From Oerskovia turbata (GTDB lineage Bacteria; Actinomycetota; Actinomycetes; Actinomycetales; Cellulomonadaceae): a stretch of 64,000 bases of DNA. Shown piece after piece: positions 42,043 to 51,037 of the stretch (the stretch's first letter is position 1; the number at the start of each line of letters is the position of its first letter). Below the pieces are notes generated by a model, which saw only the letters and a program-made list of their open reading frames with translations, was not told where the DNA came from and made no database searches. The stretch is taken from NCBI RefSeq assembly GCF_000718325.1, contig NZ_JOFV01000003.1, positions 186,001 to 250,000 on the forward strand, in the 5' to 3' direction. Made by a program: the position numbers and the translations under genes.

Positions 42043-43056
42043 CTACCCTGTCTCGCCGTCGTCTTCACCTTCTTTGTCATGTGCAATGTCGTCGCCATCG
42101 TCCGCACCCCCGGTCGGCAGCACGGCAGCGTCGATCTGCGCCAGCCACGCGTTGAGCTCTGCGACCGCCTCGTCGAGCCCGATGTCGATCCGCGCATCGG
42201 CCGCAGCGCGTTCGAAGTCGGTCGGCCAGTGCGGGTGGGCGACCACGACGCATGGCCACGTACGCTCAGCTCGACCAAGAGCCTGGGCGTCGCGCGCACG
42301 TGCGTCGAAGACGTCCATGACGGCTGCACGAACGCCAGCCAGGTTCTCACCGATATCGGCGAGGTCGCGAAGCAGCAGCAGGTCGACGAGGTCGCGCGCC
42401 CGGTCGTTGGTCGCATTCGGCGGGTCGTGGGGATCGGTGCAGGCGTGAATCTTCTGCGCGACCTGATAGCGCATCGCGATGCCCACCATCACAGCGGGGC
42501 CCGGCAGCCCGAGGCCTGCCAGCGTAGGCGGTGCGAACGGTTCAGGCGCGGCTCCAGCGCCACCTTCATCTGGCGCGATCTCGACCTGGACCCTTCGCCA
42601 CGTCTTGCCTCTGAGCTCGACGACGACGTCGAAGCGGCGCGGCTTGATGACGCGAGTAGGGATCTGGATGACCTCGACGGCGTCTCGCCGTAGCGTCAGC
42701 GGGCCCCAGGGTTCGGTGAGCTCGTCATCGAGCTTGGCGAGGAAGTCGTCGATGTCACCGCGGATGAGCCCGTCCACGTCCTTGGTCGCACGCGTGGGCG
42801 CACTGGGGAGCCGGTGTTGCAGCAGGGTCCCACCCTTAAGCAGGAAGTGCGGCTGACCGGTGGTGTCGAGGGCTCGCTGCAGTGCAGCGATGACAACCGT
42901 AGACGCAACGAGCCATGCCAAGCGTCCGCCCCGGCTGCCCAAGCGTCTCTCGGCCTGCTGGAGCCAAGAGTTGAGCATGGCGACCGACGCCGGCTCCTTG
43001 GTCTTTTCGGGCAGGTCGGCCAGACCAAGGGGCACATCAGCGTTCGGGTGTGTCAC
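42043..43056 (-). CDS. AbiEii-like nucleotidyltransferase toxin
   Basis: A 337-residue protein of the AbiEii/MenA type: FLLKGGTLLQHR (Lys74-Gly-Gly, DNA-pol-beta glycine motif), TKDVDGLIRG (Asp93-Val-Asp95, metal ligands) and QKIHACTDPHD (helical part). MenA-type enzymes modify tRNAs with nucleotides to stop growth. The ATG overlaps the antitoxin stop by 20 nt, the usual AbiE arrangement. GC content appears somewhat lower than that of the neighbouring genes, which suggests horizontal acquisition. Confidence 0.85.
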   Translation of the reverse strand: MTHPNADVPLGLADLPEKTKEPASVAMLNSWLQQAERRLGSRGGRLAWLVASTVVIAALQRALDTTGQPHFLLKGGTLLQHRLPSAPTRATKDVDGLIRGDIDDFLAKLDDELTEPWGPLTLRRDAVEVIQIPTRVIKPRRFDVVVELRGKTWRRVQVEIAPDEGGAGAAPEPFAPPTLAGLGLPGPAVMVGIAMRYQVAQKIHACTDPHDPPNATNDRARDLVDLLLLRDLADIGENLAGVRAAVMDVFDARARDAQALGRAERTWPCVVVAHPHWPTDFERAAADARIDIGLDEAVAELNAWLAQIDAAVLPTGGADDGDDIAHDKEGEDDGETG

Positions 43057-43603
43057 GGTTCGTCAGCTTCCTCTGCAGGTCGGCGCTCTCGCTCGCGGTG
43101 ATGCGCCCGGTCTCACGAGCCGTAGTGAGGGCCTGGCGGAGAAGATAGGTCGGGGTGCCGGTCTCGATGCACTGGACGACCGCAGTCGCGGGTTTCACTG
43201 TCGGGATCTGTTCGAACCACCCGATATGGCGGGGATCGAGGTCTTGGTGGTGGACCTCGATCCCGTCGGCGCCAGCACGTCGGATGCGGTGGCGCCGGGG
43301 AACCGTGACGTGGATCCGGTCAGGGTTGACGTCGCCGAGCCCGTAGAGAGCCAGGGCGGTCTCGTGGGACAGAGCGGCCTCGTCGACACCGGTCCACAGC
43401 ACTGCCAGGTGCAGATCGTCGTACTCACTCACGGGGACGACATTCACGCGATAGACGCCGTGAGCGACCTTCTCCAGGTAGCCGCGCGCGACGAGCTGCT
43501 TGAGTGCGTGCGGACTGTGCCCTTCGCGCAGCGCGTCGGCCCGGCGGATGAACCCGTGACGGTCGAAGGCCTCTTCGAGCAGGCGATCGCGGGTGGATGG
43601 CAT
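43037..43603 (-). CDS. AbiEi-like antitoxin/autoregulator
   Basis: A 188-residue protein with an N-terminal winged helix (FDRHGFIRRADALREG, HALKQLVARGYLEKVAHGVYRV) and a C-terminal AbiEi domain (SHETALALYGLGDVNPDRIHV, IPTVKPATAVVQCIETG). It is the antitoxin partner of the overlapping AbiEii gene and, as known for this family, should repress the operon by binding inverted repeats. Its ATG (43603) lies inside such a repeat. Confidence 0.86.
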   Translation of the reverse strand: MPSTRDRLLEEAFDRHGFIRRADALREGHSPHALKQLVARGYLEKVAHGVYRVNVVPVSEYDDLHLAVLWTGVDEAALSHETALALYGLGDVNPDRIHVTVPRRHRIRRAGADGIEVHHQDLDPRHIGWFEQIPTVKPATAVVQCIETGTPTYLLRQALTTARETGRITASESADLQRKLTNRDTPER

Positions 43604-43638
43604 GTCAAAAGGGTACCGCTAGTGGCACCCTTTTGACA
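43603..43638 (-). promoter_or_regulatory. Inverted repeat at the AbiE operon start (autoregulatory operator)
   Basis: Arms TGTCAAAAGGGTACC and GGCACCCTTTTGACA pair with one mismatch around GCTAGT. The left arm ends at the antitoxin start codon. AbiEi proteins are known to bind inverted repeats in their promoters, which fits this site. Confidence 0.7.
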
Positions 43639-43708
43639 CAGCCTGGCGCCGAGAGGTCTTGGTCAGGGATCAGAGAAAGAGCGCCGCGGACCGACCCCGG
43701 ACGCGCCG

Positions 43709-43763
43709 GAGGCGGCCCGTCGCGTGAGCGCCCCCCTGCAGGGCTCACACCACGGGCCGCCTC
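43709..43763 (-). terminator. Terminator hairpin downstream of the DyP operon
   Basis: 21-bp arms (43709-43729, 43743-43763) with two mismatches. It lies in the 352-bp gap 43604-43955 between the AbiE promoter and the peroxidase gene. Nothing else gene-like is seen in this gap; the part near 43850-43890 carries TGTCAC repeats (TGTCACATTCTGACA, GTGTCACC). Confidence 0.65.
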
Positions 43764-43955
43764 CGACCCTCACACTCGTCACGACCCCCATCGACGACCG
43801 AGCGTTCACCTGAGCAGAGGAGGGTGGCGCTCGTTTGATACAGGCGGCCGACGTGACCCCTGTCACATTCTGACATCGGGTGTCACCGAGCGCAGCAGGA
43901 CGGCCCGCCCCGAGCGCCGCAGCACCCCGTACGGGCCGTCCCCGGTCGGCCGCGC

Positions 43956-45245
43956 TCAGCCCAGCAGCGCCTGCCCCAGGAACTCGCCCTCGGCACAGCC
44001 CGGAGGCACCGCGAACACCGCCGACCCGATCGGCGTCGTCCACTCGTTGAGCAGGTCCACCTCGTCGAGCCGTCGCTGGACCGGCACGAACTGCCGGTCC
44101 ACGTCCGCCTGGAACGTCACGAACACCAGGCCCGAGCTGCTGAGCGCACCCGGGTCGGCCACGACGTCGGGCGCGTCGTCGTAGCTGTACGCGCGGCGCA
44201 GGAAGCGCTCGGCAGGGTCGTCCGTCCGGGCCCGTCGGACGTGCGCGGCCGGCCCGATCACGGTCAGCCCGCGCGGCCCGACCGCGTCGAGGTCCGGCTC
44301 GTCGTGCTCCGTGGCGCCCGTGAGCGGTGCGCCGTCCGCGAGGCGGCGTCCCATGACCGCCTCGCGCGTGGAGCGGTCGACCTCGTCCCACGTGTCGAGC
44401 TCCATGCGGATGCGCCGCACGACCATCGACGTGCCGCCCGCGAGCCACCCGTCCGCGCCGTCCGACCACACGAGCGGGGCGTCCGCGACGGGGTCCACGT
44501 TCCGCGTCCCGTCGATCTGCCCCATGAGGTTGCGCATGGTCCGCCCCGGGGCCTCGCTCCCGACCGACCGCCGGAAACCCTTCTGCAGCCACCGCAACGA
44601 CGCGAGGTCGCGCGCCTCGCGGAGCAGCATCCGGACCGCGTGCGAGACCGTCACCTCGTCGTCGGCGCAGACCTGGAGCACCAGGTCACCGTCGTTCCAG
44701 CGATCCTCGAGCCGGTCCACGCCGAACGCGGGCAGAGGCCGGAGCCAGGACGGTCGCCGGTCGTCCAGCCCTGCGGCGGTGAAGACCGCGGGCCCGTAGC
44801 CGACCGTGACCGTGAGGCGTGCGGGCACCTCGGCGAGCTCGGGCTCGGTGTCGGTCAGACCGGGACGCCCCTGCGTGAGGCGCGCGACGTCGTCGGTCCA
44901 GATCCGCATGAGCCGCACCAGCGCGTCCCGGTCGGTGCCCGGGGCGAGGTTCAGCGCGACGAGCGTCAGGTACGCCTGGGGAGGCGTCTCGACGCCCGCC
45001 TGCCGCAGGCCGTGGAAGGGCACGCGCAGGTCGCCGTGCCGCGAGACCTCCTCCGTGCCCGACGGCGCCGCTCCCCGCGCGGGGGCCGTCGCCCTCCCGG
45101 CCCACGCACCTCCCGCACCGGCGACGGCGACCGCCCCGGCGGCGGCCCCGCCGACCAGGAACGCGCGGCGCGAGACCCTGGCGCGGGTGGTCGGGACGGT
45201 CCGGGTGTCCGGGCCCGCCTCGGGCCAGGGGTCGACGTCAGCCAT
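43956..45245 (-). CDS. DyP-type (EfeB-like) peroxidase, Tat-exported
   Basis: A 429-residue haem peroxidase with a Tat signal (RARVSRRAFLVGGAAAGA). The distal motif is GQIDGTRN (family GxxDG; Asp acts in peroxide cleavage) and the proximal haem-binding His is probably in IGPAAHVRRART. The signal and the GLVFVTFQADVDRQFVPVQ end resemble EfeB/DyP class A proteins. It overlaps the upstream PCuAC gene by 8 nt, so oxidation or haem handling is linked to copper delivery here. Confidence 0.9.
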   Translation of the reverse strand: MADVDPWPEAGPDTRTVPTTRARVSRRAFLVGGAAAGAVAVAGAGGAWAGRATAPARGAAPSGTEEVSRHGDLRVPFHGLRQAGVETPPQAYLTLVALNLAPGTDRDALVRLMRIWTDDVARLTQGRPGLTDTEPELAEVPARLTVTVGYGPAVFTAAGLDDRRPSWLRPLPAFGVDRLEDRWNDGDLVLQVCADDEVTVSHAVRMLLREARDLASLRWLQKGFRRSVGSEAPGRTMRNLMGQIDGTRNVDPVADAPLVWSDGADGWLAGGTSMVVRRIRMELDTWDEVDRSTREAVMGRRLADGAPLTGATEHDEPDLDAVGPRGLTVIGPAAHVRRARTDDPAERFLRRAYSYDDAPDVVADPGALSSSGLVFVTFQADVDRQFVPVQRRLDEVDLLNEWTTPIGSAVFAVPPGCAEGEFLGQALLG

Positions 45246-45798
45246 CGTGGCTCATGTCGTGGCCCTCGTCGTAGTCCTCCTTGGCCCCCGCGAACGTGCG
45301 GGCCGGGGCCGTGACGACGAGCGTCGAACCGTCGCTCAGCTCGAGCGTGACGTCGTACTCGGCCCCGGCCTGGACCGGCGCGGACAGCTCCATGAGCATG
45401 AGGTGGTCGCCGCCGGGCTCGAGCGCGTGCTCGCCGCCCGCGGGGATGGTCAGACCACCCTCCTTCTGGCGCATGACCATGGCGCCCGAGTCGTCGGTCG
45501 CCATCTCGTGGAGCTCGACGGGAGACAGGTCGGACGCGGCGCCGACGACCGTGACGTCCTGGTCGCCGTCGTTGCGCAGGACGGCGAAGGCCGCCGTCAT
45601 GCCGGACTCGGCCGCCTTGATCCAGGGGTCCGTCGCGGTCAGGTGGTCGGCCGCGGTGCTCGACGAGGTGCCGGACGGCGCGCTCGACGAGCCGGAGCCG
45701 GCAGGGGTGCCGGAGCAGCCCGTGGCCACGAGGAGGGCGAGCGTGACGGTCGCGCCGAGCAGGGTCGAGCGACGGGTGGTGGTGCGTGCAGACATCAT
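45238..45798 (-). CDS. PCuAC copper chaperone lipoprotein
   Basis: A 186-residue lipoprotein; lipobox VATGC (Cys28). The copper site follows the family pattern H(M)x10Mx21HxM, seen as HEM, then AMVMRQ and HLMLM about 40 residues later. The C-terminus ends in DEGHDMSHDG, a second Met/His-rich metal tail. PCuAC proteins deliver Cu(I) to oxidases outside the membrane. MM start; the first or second Met may be used. Confidence 0.92.
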   Translation of the reverse strand: MMSARTTTRRSTLLGATVTLALLVATGCSGTPAGSGSSSAPSGTSSSTAADHLTATDPWIKAAESGMTAAFAVLRNDGDQDVTVVGAASDLSPVELHEMATDDSGAMVMRQKEGGLTIPAGGEHALEPGGDHLMLMELSAPVQAGAEYDVTLELSDGSTLVVTAPARTFAGAKEDYDEGHDMSHDG

Positions 45799-45942
45799 GG
45801 GTCCTTCGGTTCGTGACCCGGCGTCGGGGCGCGCGGGGGCGGTCCGCGCCGCGGGAGCCCTTGGCCCAGGGCAGGGCCAGGGGCGCCGCGGGGTCGCGGG
45901 AACGCCCGGGCGACGACGTCGCCGGGAAGGGGTGGGGAGGGG

Positions 45943-46698
45943 TCAGTCCTGCTGGCGGCGGCGACGGACGATCAGCAGGGCGACGACCACGGCCGCGGCC
46001 GCGAGCACCCCGATCCCGACGAGCAACGGCATGATCGAACGAGCCTCGTCGTCGGGCGCGTCGGTCTCCTCGGGCCCTGCCGACGTGGTCGCCTCGGTCG
46101 TGTCCTCGGTGGCCGACGGCGTCACGACGGCAGGCTCGTCGGTCGCCGTGGTCGGGGCAGGCTCAGGGGCTGCCGCGACCGCGAACGCGAACGTGCCCTC
46201 GATGGGGTGACCGTCCGAGGAGACGACGCGCCACGCGACCGTGTACGTGTCGCCGGTCAGCTCGGCAGGCCAGGGGAACGTCACGGACGTGCCCTCGATC
46301 GTGGGGCTGCCCTGCGCGACGACGGTGCCGGCCGTGTCTGTCACCACGACCTGCGGCTCGACCGCGAGCGGCTCGGTGTTGAACGTCATGGTCAACGCGG
46401 CGGGCGCGGCGTCGAGCTGCGCGCCGTCCACCGGGTCGGAGCTGATGATGCGGTCGTGCGCCTGCGCCGGGGCGGCCCCGCCGACGCCGAGCAGCACGGT
46501 CGCTGCCAGCGTCGCGAGGGCCGCGAGCACCGCGACCAGGAGCCGGGCCGGGCCGGTGAGGGCAGCGGGGCGCGCGAGGGCGACGGCTCGCCCGCGACGG
46601 TCGGCCACGGTGGACAGCGCGGACGGGTGGGAGTGGTGGGGCTGGCCGGTCTGGAAAGGCTGGTCTGTCGGGAAAGGCTGGTCTGTCTGGAAAGGCAT
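45943..46698 (-). CDS. CopC/YobA-like copper-binding protein, membrane-anchored
   Basis: A 251-residue protein. After a head with tandem DQPF/TGQP repeats and a signal peptide (VLAALATLAATVLLGVGGAAP..AQA), the mature N-terminus is His-Asp (AHDRIISSDP), the usual copper ligand. The beta-barrel contains VVSSDGHPIEGTFAF. A Thr/Glu-rich stalk and a final helix (MPLLVGIGVLAAAAVVVALLIV) anchor it. It is encoded just upstream of the PCuAC gene. Confidence 0.9.
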   Translation of the reverse strand: MPFQTDQPFPTDQPFQTGQPHHSHPSALSTVADRRGRAVALARPAALTGPARLLVAVLAALATLAATVLLGVGGAAPAQAHDRIISSDPVDGAQLDAAPAALTMTFNTEPLAVEPQVVVTDTAGTVVAQGSPTIEGTSVTFPWPAELTGDTYTVAWRVVSSDGHPIEGTFAFAVAAAPEPAPTTATDEPAVVTPSATEDTTEATTSAGPEETDAPDDEARSIMPLLVGIGVLAAAAVVVALLIVRRRRQQD

Positions 46699-46796
46699 GG
46701 AAGACGCTCTCGATGAGGCGCGGCACGAGCACGCGCAGGGGGTACCCGGGGGGACAGCCGGCCTCGTCGATGGTCAGCGCGCGAGCGCGGACAGGG

Positions 46797-47447
46797 TCAG
46801 GAAGGAAGGGCGACGGGCCGGGCGAGCAGCGGTGGTCCGCGGGTCGTCGGGGTCCGTAGGTGGACCGTCGCCGTGCGGGGCGACGCGGCGACCGGAGCGA
46901 AGGGCCGGTGCGCGACCGGCAGCGCGGGCAGGAGGTCCGCGAGCGCCGGTCGGGGCGCGAGCCACGTCAGCAGCAGACCGAGCGCGCGCTCGCCGTGCGC
47001 GACGACCAGGGCCACGACCAGTGTCGCGGCCACGTGCGCCAGGACCATCCACGCTCCCGCGGGGGTCACGTGCGGGAGGTGCGCGACGCCGTCGGGCACG
47101 GGGGTGCTCGCCGTGCAGGCCGCGAGCGTGCCCGCCACCGCGTGACCCGCGTGACCCGCCGGGTTGCCGCCGCCCGGCCCGCACGACGCGGGTGCGGAGA
47201 AGCCCAGGCCGTGGTGCAGCGCGACCTGGCCCGTGCCGAGGACCGCGACCAGCCGGCCGAACGTGAGGCGGAAGCGGGCCACGAACGTCGCGCCTGCCAT
47301 CGTGAAGGAGGCCAGGGCGAGCAGGATCAGCGGGTGCGGGAGCGTGCCGCCGCCGACGCGGTGCGCGAGCGCCGCGAGGGCCAGCACCAGGGTCGCGACG
47401 AGACCGGCGCGCGCGACGCGCAACGGACCGGCGACCTGGGTGAGCAC
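46797..47447 (-). CDS. Small multi-pass membrane protein of the copper cluster
   Basis: A 216-residue protein starting with the GTG at 47447, 7 nt after the -10 box TAGGGT (47460-47455 on the minus strand), so probably leaderless. It has about five helices (LVATLVLALAALAHRVGG, LILLALASFTMAGATF, MVLAHVAATLVVALVVAHGE). A loop between helices holds HHGLGF, HAGHAVAG and HLPHV, with several His that could bind metal. I do not recognise the family. It is first in the CopC-PCuAC-DyP unit. Confidence 0.72.
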   Translation of the reverse strand: MLTQVAGPLRVARAGLVATLVLALAALAHRVGGGTLPHPLILLALASFTMAGATFVARFRLTFGRLVAVLGTGQVALHHGLGFSAPASCGPGGGNPAGHAGHAVAGTLAACTASTPVPDGVAHLPHVTPAGAWMVLAHVAATLVVALVVAHGERALGLLLTWLAPRPALADLLPALPVAHRPFAPVAASPRTATVHLRTPTTRGPPLLARPVALPS

Positions 47448-47553
47448 GGGGACCACCCTAGCGGGACATGACGCGGCGTCGGATCCGGGGTGCGCAGGGT
47501 GCCCGGCCTCCCGACGCCCCTCCCGCCCGGCACCCCGCTGAGAGGATGGACGC

Positions 47554-48792
47554 ATGACCACACGCAACAGCATCGCCATCACGAACGGCTACGTCGTCCC
47601 CGTCGCGTCCGCACCCCTGGAGAACGCGACCGTCCTCGTCGAGGACGGCGTCATCACGGCCGTCGGCCAGGACGTCGTCGTCCCGGACGGGGTCCGCACG
47701 GTCGACGCCGGGGGCCGCTGGGTCCTGCCCGGCTTCGTCGAGTCCCACGGCCACATGGGCGTCATGGAGGAGGCCGAGGGCTGGGCCGGCAACGACACCA
47801 ACGAGATGACCGACCCCAACGGCGCTGCGCTGCGCGCGCTGGACGCCATCAACATCGAGGACGAGGGCTTCCGGGACGCGCTCGTGGGAGGCGTGACGTC
47901 GGCCGTCATCAAGCCCGGCTCGGGCAACCCGATCGGCGGGCAGACCGTCGCGATCAAGACCTGGGGCGGTCGGACCGTCGACGAGCAGGTCATCCGCGAG
48001 GCCGTGTCCGTGAAGTCGGCGCTGGGCGAGAACCCCAAGCGCGTCTACGGCGACCAGAAGAAGCTCCCGTCCACGCGCCTGGGCGTCGCGAACGTGATTC
48101 GCAAGGCGTTCGTCGACGCGCAGAGCTACGTCGCCAAGCGCGACGCGGCCGAGGCCAAGGGCGAGCCGTTCGACCGCGACCTCGCCAAGGAGACCCTGGG
48201 CCGCGTGCTCGCGGGCGAGCTCTACTGGGACCAGCACACGCACCGCGCCGACGACATCGCGACCGCGCTGCGCCTCGCGGACGAGTTCGGCTACAAGCTC
48301 GTCATCAACCACGGGACCGACGGCGCCGCGGTCGCCGACGTCCTGGCCGAGCGCGACGTGCCGGTCATCTTCGGCCCCCTGATCACGTCGCGGTCCAAGA
48401 TCGAGCTCCGCAACCGCGACATCGCCAACCTCGGGGCGCTCGCCCGCGCCGGGGTGCGCGTCGCGATCACGACGGACCACCCCGTGGTGCCCGTCAACTT
48501 CCTGGTGCACCAGGCGTCGCTCGCCGTGAAGGAGGGCCTGGACCGCGACGTCGCGATCCAGGCGCTCACGACGAACCCCGCGGCCTTCCTGGGGCTCGAC
48601 GACCGCATCGGGTCGCTGCGCCCCGGGCTCGACGGCGACGTCGTGATCTGGTCGGGCGACCCGCTGGAGGTGACCTCGCGCGCCGAGAACGTGTTCGTGA
48701 CCGGCACCGAGGTCTACTCGTGGGACCGTGCGGCGGCCGGTGGTCGCGGCGCTGGCACCGTCGTGGAGCGCGGGGAGCGTTTCACGGACTGA
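47554..48792 (+). CDS. Amidohydrolase (imidazolonepropionase-like)
   Basis: A 412-residue metal-dependent hydrolase: FVESHGHMGVM (HxH metal ligands), AVIKPGSGNPIGGQTV, YWDQHTHRADDIATAL, LVINHGTDGAAV and ITTDHPVVP (final metal Asp), in that order. The frame begins with an urease-like beta sandwich (ITNGYVVPVASAPLENATVLV). The substrate is unknown; it is related to isoaspartyl- or imidazolone-type amidohydrolases. Confidence 0.9.
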   Translation: MTTRNSIAITNGYVVPVASAPLENATVLVEDGVITAVGQDVVVPDGVRTVDAGGRWVLPGFVESHGHMGVMEEAEGWAGNDTNEMTDPNGAALRALDAINIEDEGFRDALVGGVTSAVIKPGSGNPIGGQTVAIKTWGGRTVDEQVIREAVSVKSALGENPKRVYGDQKKLPSTRLGVANVIRKAFVDAQSYVAKRDAAEAKGEPFDRDLAKETLGRVLAGELYWDQHTHRADDIATALRLADEFGYKLVINHGTDGAAVADVLAERDVPVIFGPLITSRSKIELRNRDIANLGALARAGVRVAITTDHPVVPVNFLVHQASLAVKEGLDRDVAIQALTTNPAAFLGLDDRIGSLRPGLDGDVVIWSGDPLEVTSRAENVFVTGTEVYSWDRAAAGGRGAGTVVERGERFTD

Positions 48793-48818
48793 CCCGCGCG
48801 GACGAGGCGGAACCCTCT

Positions 48819-48870
48819 GCGAAAGGTCGGACCTGCTGAGCACCACGTCGCGCAGCAGGTCCTGCCTCGC
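48819..48870. terminator. Imperfect hairpin between convergent genes
   Basis: Arms 48819-48838 and 48853-48870 pair (CAGCAGGTCC against GGACCTGCTG plus an imperfect base of the stem). It lies between the amidohydrolase (+) and glutamate decarboxylase (-), as a bidirectional terminator would. The left arm shares 15 bp with 6011-6025. Confidence 0.6.
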
Positions 48871-48901
48871 GCCTCGCGAGGGTCTCGCTTCGTCCCGCAC
48901 G

Positions 48902-50302
48902 TCAGTGGTGGAAGCCCGGGTGCTGTCCCTCCACCGGCATGGGGCTCGACAGTGCGTCGAGGTACGCGACCTCGGCGCGCAGGTCGTCGATCAGGCTGTG
49001 CGCGAGGTCCATGCTCAGCCCGTTGCGCACCACGATGCGCTGGACCGTCAGGGCGTCGAGGTCCGCGGGCATCGGGTACGCGGGGACCAGCCAGCCCTTG
49101 AGCCGCAACCTGTCGGACAGGTGGTAGAGGTTCCAGTTCTCCCCGTGCCCCTGCGCGAGGCTCCACGCGAAGACGGGGATGTCGCTCCCGTCGTTCCACA
49201 GGTCGAACTGCGGCATCTTCGCGATCTCGCCCGAGAGGTAGAGCGCGACGTCCTGCGAGGCCTGCTGCACCTTGCGGTAGCCGTCGAACCCGAGCCGCAG
49301 GAACAGGTAGTACTGGAGCAGCACCTGTGCCCCGGGGCGCGAGAAGTTGAGGGCGAACGTGGGCATGTCGCCACCCAGGTAGCTGACCCGGAACACCAGG
49401 TCCTCGGGCAGCGACGCGACGTCCCGCCACACGACCCACCCGAGCCCGGGGTAGACGAGCCCGTACTTGTGACCCGAGGTGTTGATCGACACGACCCGCG
49501 GGACCCGGAAGTCCCACTCGAGGCCGGGCTGGACGAACGGGGCGATCATGGCCCCCGACGCCCCGTCCACGTGGATGGGGACGTCCAGCCCTGTCGAGGC
49601 CTGGATACGGTCGAGCGCCGCGGCGATCTCCGCGACCGGCTCGTACATCCCGGTGTACGTGACCCCGAGGATCGCGACCACGCCGATCGTGTTCTCGTCC
49701 ACGTACTTCTCGAGATCGTGCCCGTCGAGCACCTTGTGCTCGAGCGAGATGGGGACGTAGCGCGCCTCGACGTCCCAGTAGTTGCAGAACTTCTCCCAGC
49801 ACACCTGCACCGCGCTCGACAGGACCAGGTTGGGCCGGTCCGCCGGCTTCCCGGCCGCTCGGCGCGCGTGCTGCCAGCGTCGCTTGAGCGCGAGTCCGCC
49901 GAGCATCGCGGCCTCGGACGAACCGATGGTCGACGTCCCGATCGTGTCCTGCGGGTCCGGGGCGTTCCACAGGCCACCCAGCATCTTCCAGCAGCGTGTC
50001 TCGATCGCGGCCGTCGCCGGGTACTCGTCCTTGTCGATCATGTTCTTGTCGGCCGTCTCCTCGTACAGCCGCTGCGCGTACGGGTCCATCCACGTCCCGA
50101 CGAACGTCGCGAGGTTGAGGCGCGCGTTGCCGTCGAGCATTGCCTCGTCGTGGACGATCTGGTACGCGGTCTCCGGGAGGGACTCCCCCGCCGGGAGGAC
50201 GTTGCGGGGCAGCTCTGTCGCCTCCCCCGGTCGGGCGAAGAGCGGGTTGAGCGCGACGACGTCACGCTCCTCGGACTCGGCACCGCGGTTGGATCCGGAC
50301 AT
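48902..50302 (-). CDS. gadB: Glutamate decarboxylase
   Basis: A 466-residue PLP enzyme, the same length as E. coli GadB. PLP lysine is Lys279 in SINTSGHKYGLVYPG; DGASGAMIAPF and the N-terminal IVHDEAMLDGNARLNLATF are diagnostic of the family. The C-terminus ends HPGFHH, with the His that closes the active site at neutral pH in GadB. It makes GABA and consumes a proton. No antiporter gene is adjacent. Confidence 0.96.
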   Translation of the reverse strand: MSGSNRGAESEERDVVALNPLFARPGEATELPRNVLPAGESLPETAYQIVHDEAMLDGNARLNLATFVGTWMDPYAQRLYEETADKNMIDKDEYPATAAIETRCWKMLGGLWNAPDPQDTIGTSTIGSSEAAMLGGLALKRRWQHARRAAGKPADRPNLVLSSAVQVCWEKFCNYWDVEARYVPISLEHKVLDGHDLEKYVDENTIGVVAILGVTYTGMYEPVAEIAAALDRIQASTGLDVPIHVDGASGAMIAPFVQPGLEWDFRVPRVVSINTSGHKYGLVYPGLGWVVWRDVASLPEDLVFRVSYLGGDMPTFALNFSRPGAQVLLQYYLFLRLGFDGYRKVQQASQDVALYLSGEIAKMPQFDLWNDGSDIPVFAWSLAQGHGENWNLYHLSDRLRLKGWLVPAYPMPADLDALTVQRIVVRNGLSMDLAHSLIDDLRAEVAYLDALSSPMPVEGQHPGFHH

Positions 50303-50436
50303 GTTGGGTCCTCCGACAGGGTGGGGCGGACCGGTCGGCCCGCCCACCGGGTGGTCCGACGCGGTCGTGCCGCCGTCCCCAGCCCGCTGCGTCCACGGTA
50401 GGTCGACAGTCCGTCGAGCGCCTGGGGAGCCCGGGA

Positions 50437-50865
50437 CTACCTCGCCGTACGGCCCGCTGACGCGCAGGCGATGCACCGGCGGGCCGTCGGGCGCACGGCC
50501 AGACGCGCCTGCCCGACCGGACCGCCGCACGTCTCGCACGTCTCGTACGTCCCGGCGTCGAGCCGGGCGAGCGCCGCCTCCGCCTCGGCGGACTGCTGCT
50601 CGGCGAGTCGCAGCAGCGCCCCGACCTGCGCCCGCTCGAACGCGATCGTCGCACCGTCGGGGTCGTGCTCGTCGTCGGCGTTCGAGTCCTTGGACGCCTC
50701 GACGATCCCGGCCACGTCGCGACGCAGCGCCTCACGCCGCACCTCGGTCTCGTCGCGCAGGGCGAGCAGCCGCGCCCGCACGACGGCGTCACGCGCCTCA
50801 CGCTCACGAGGTGCGGCGGGCGCGACGGTCGTCTCCCCGGGGGTGCCGGTGTCGGCGTCGGTCAT
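50437..50865 (-). CDS. DksA/TraR-family zinc-finger protein
   Basis: A 142-residue protein: a coiled coil (about 25-95, with REREARDAVVRARLLALRDE and AEQQSAEAEAALARLDAG), then the zinc finger YETCETCGGPVG...CIACAS with four Cys. The length and layout match TraR/DksA proteins, which bind the RNA polymerase secondary channel. ATG 50865 is a reasonable start. Confidence 0.86.
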   Translation of the reverse strand: MTDADTGTPGETTVAPAAPREREARDAVVRARLLALRDETEVRREALRRDVAGIVEASKDSNADDEHDPDGATIAFERAQVGALLRLAEQQSAEAEAALARLDAGTYETCETCGGPVGQARLAVRPTARRCIACASAGRTAR

Positions 50866-51037
50866 CGTCAGGTCCAACGCGGGAGGGCTGCCCACGCTTC
50901 CCGCGACGTTCCTGCCGGCGGTGCCGGCAGCGTTCCTGGCGGCTGCCCACCGTGCTGCCGATCCGGCGCCGTCCTGACGGTCGTCCTGGCGGTCGTCCGC
51001 CGCGCGCCCTGTCGGTCCCCCGTGCGACGATCGACGC

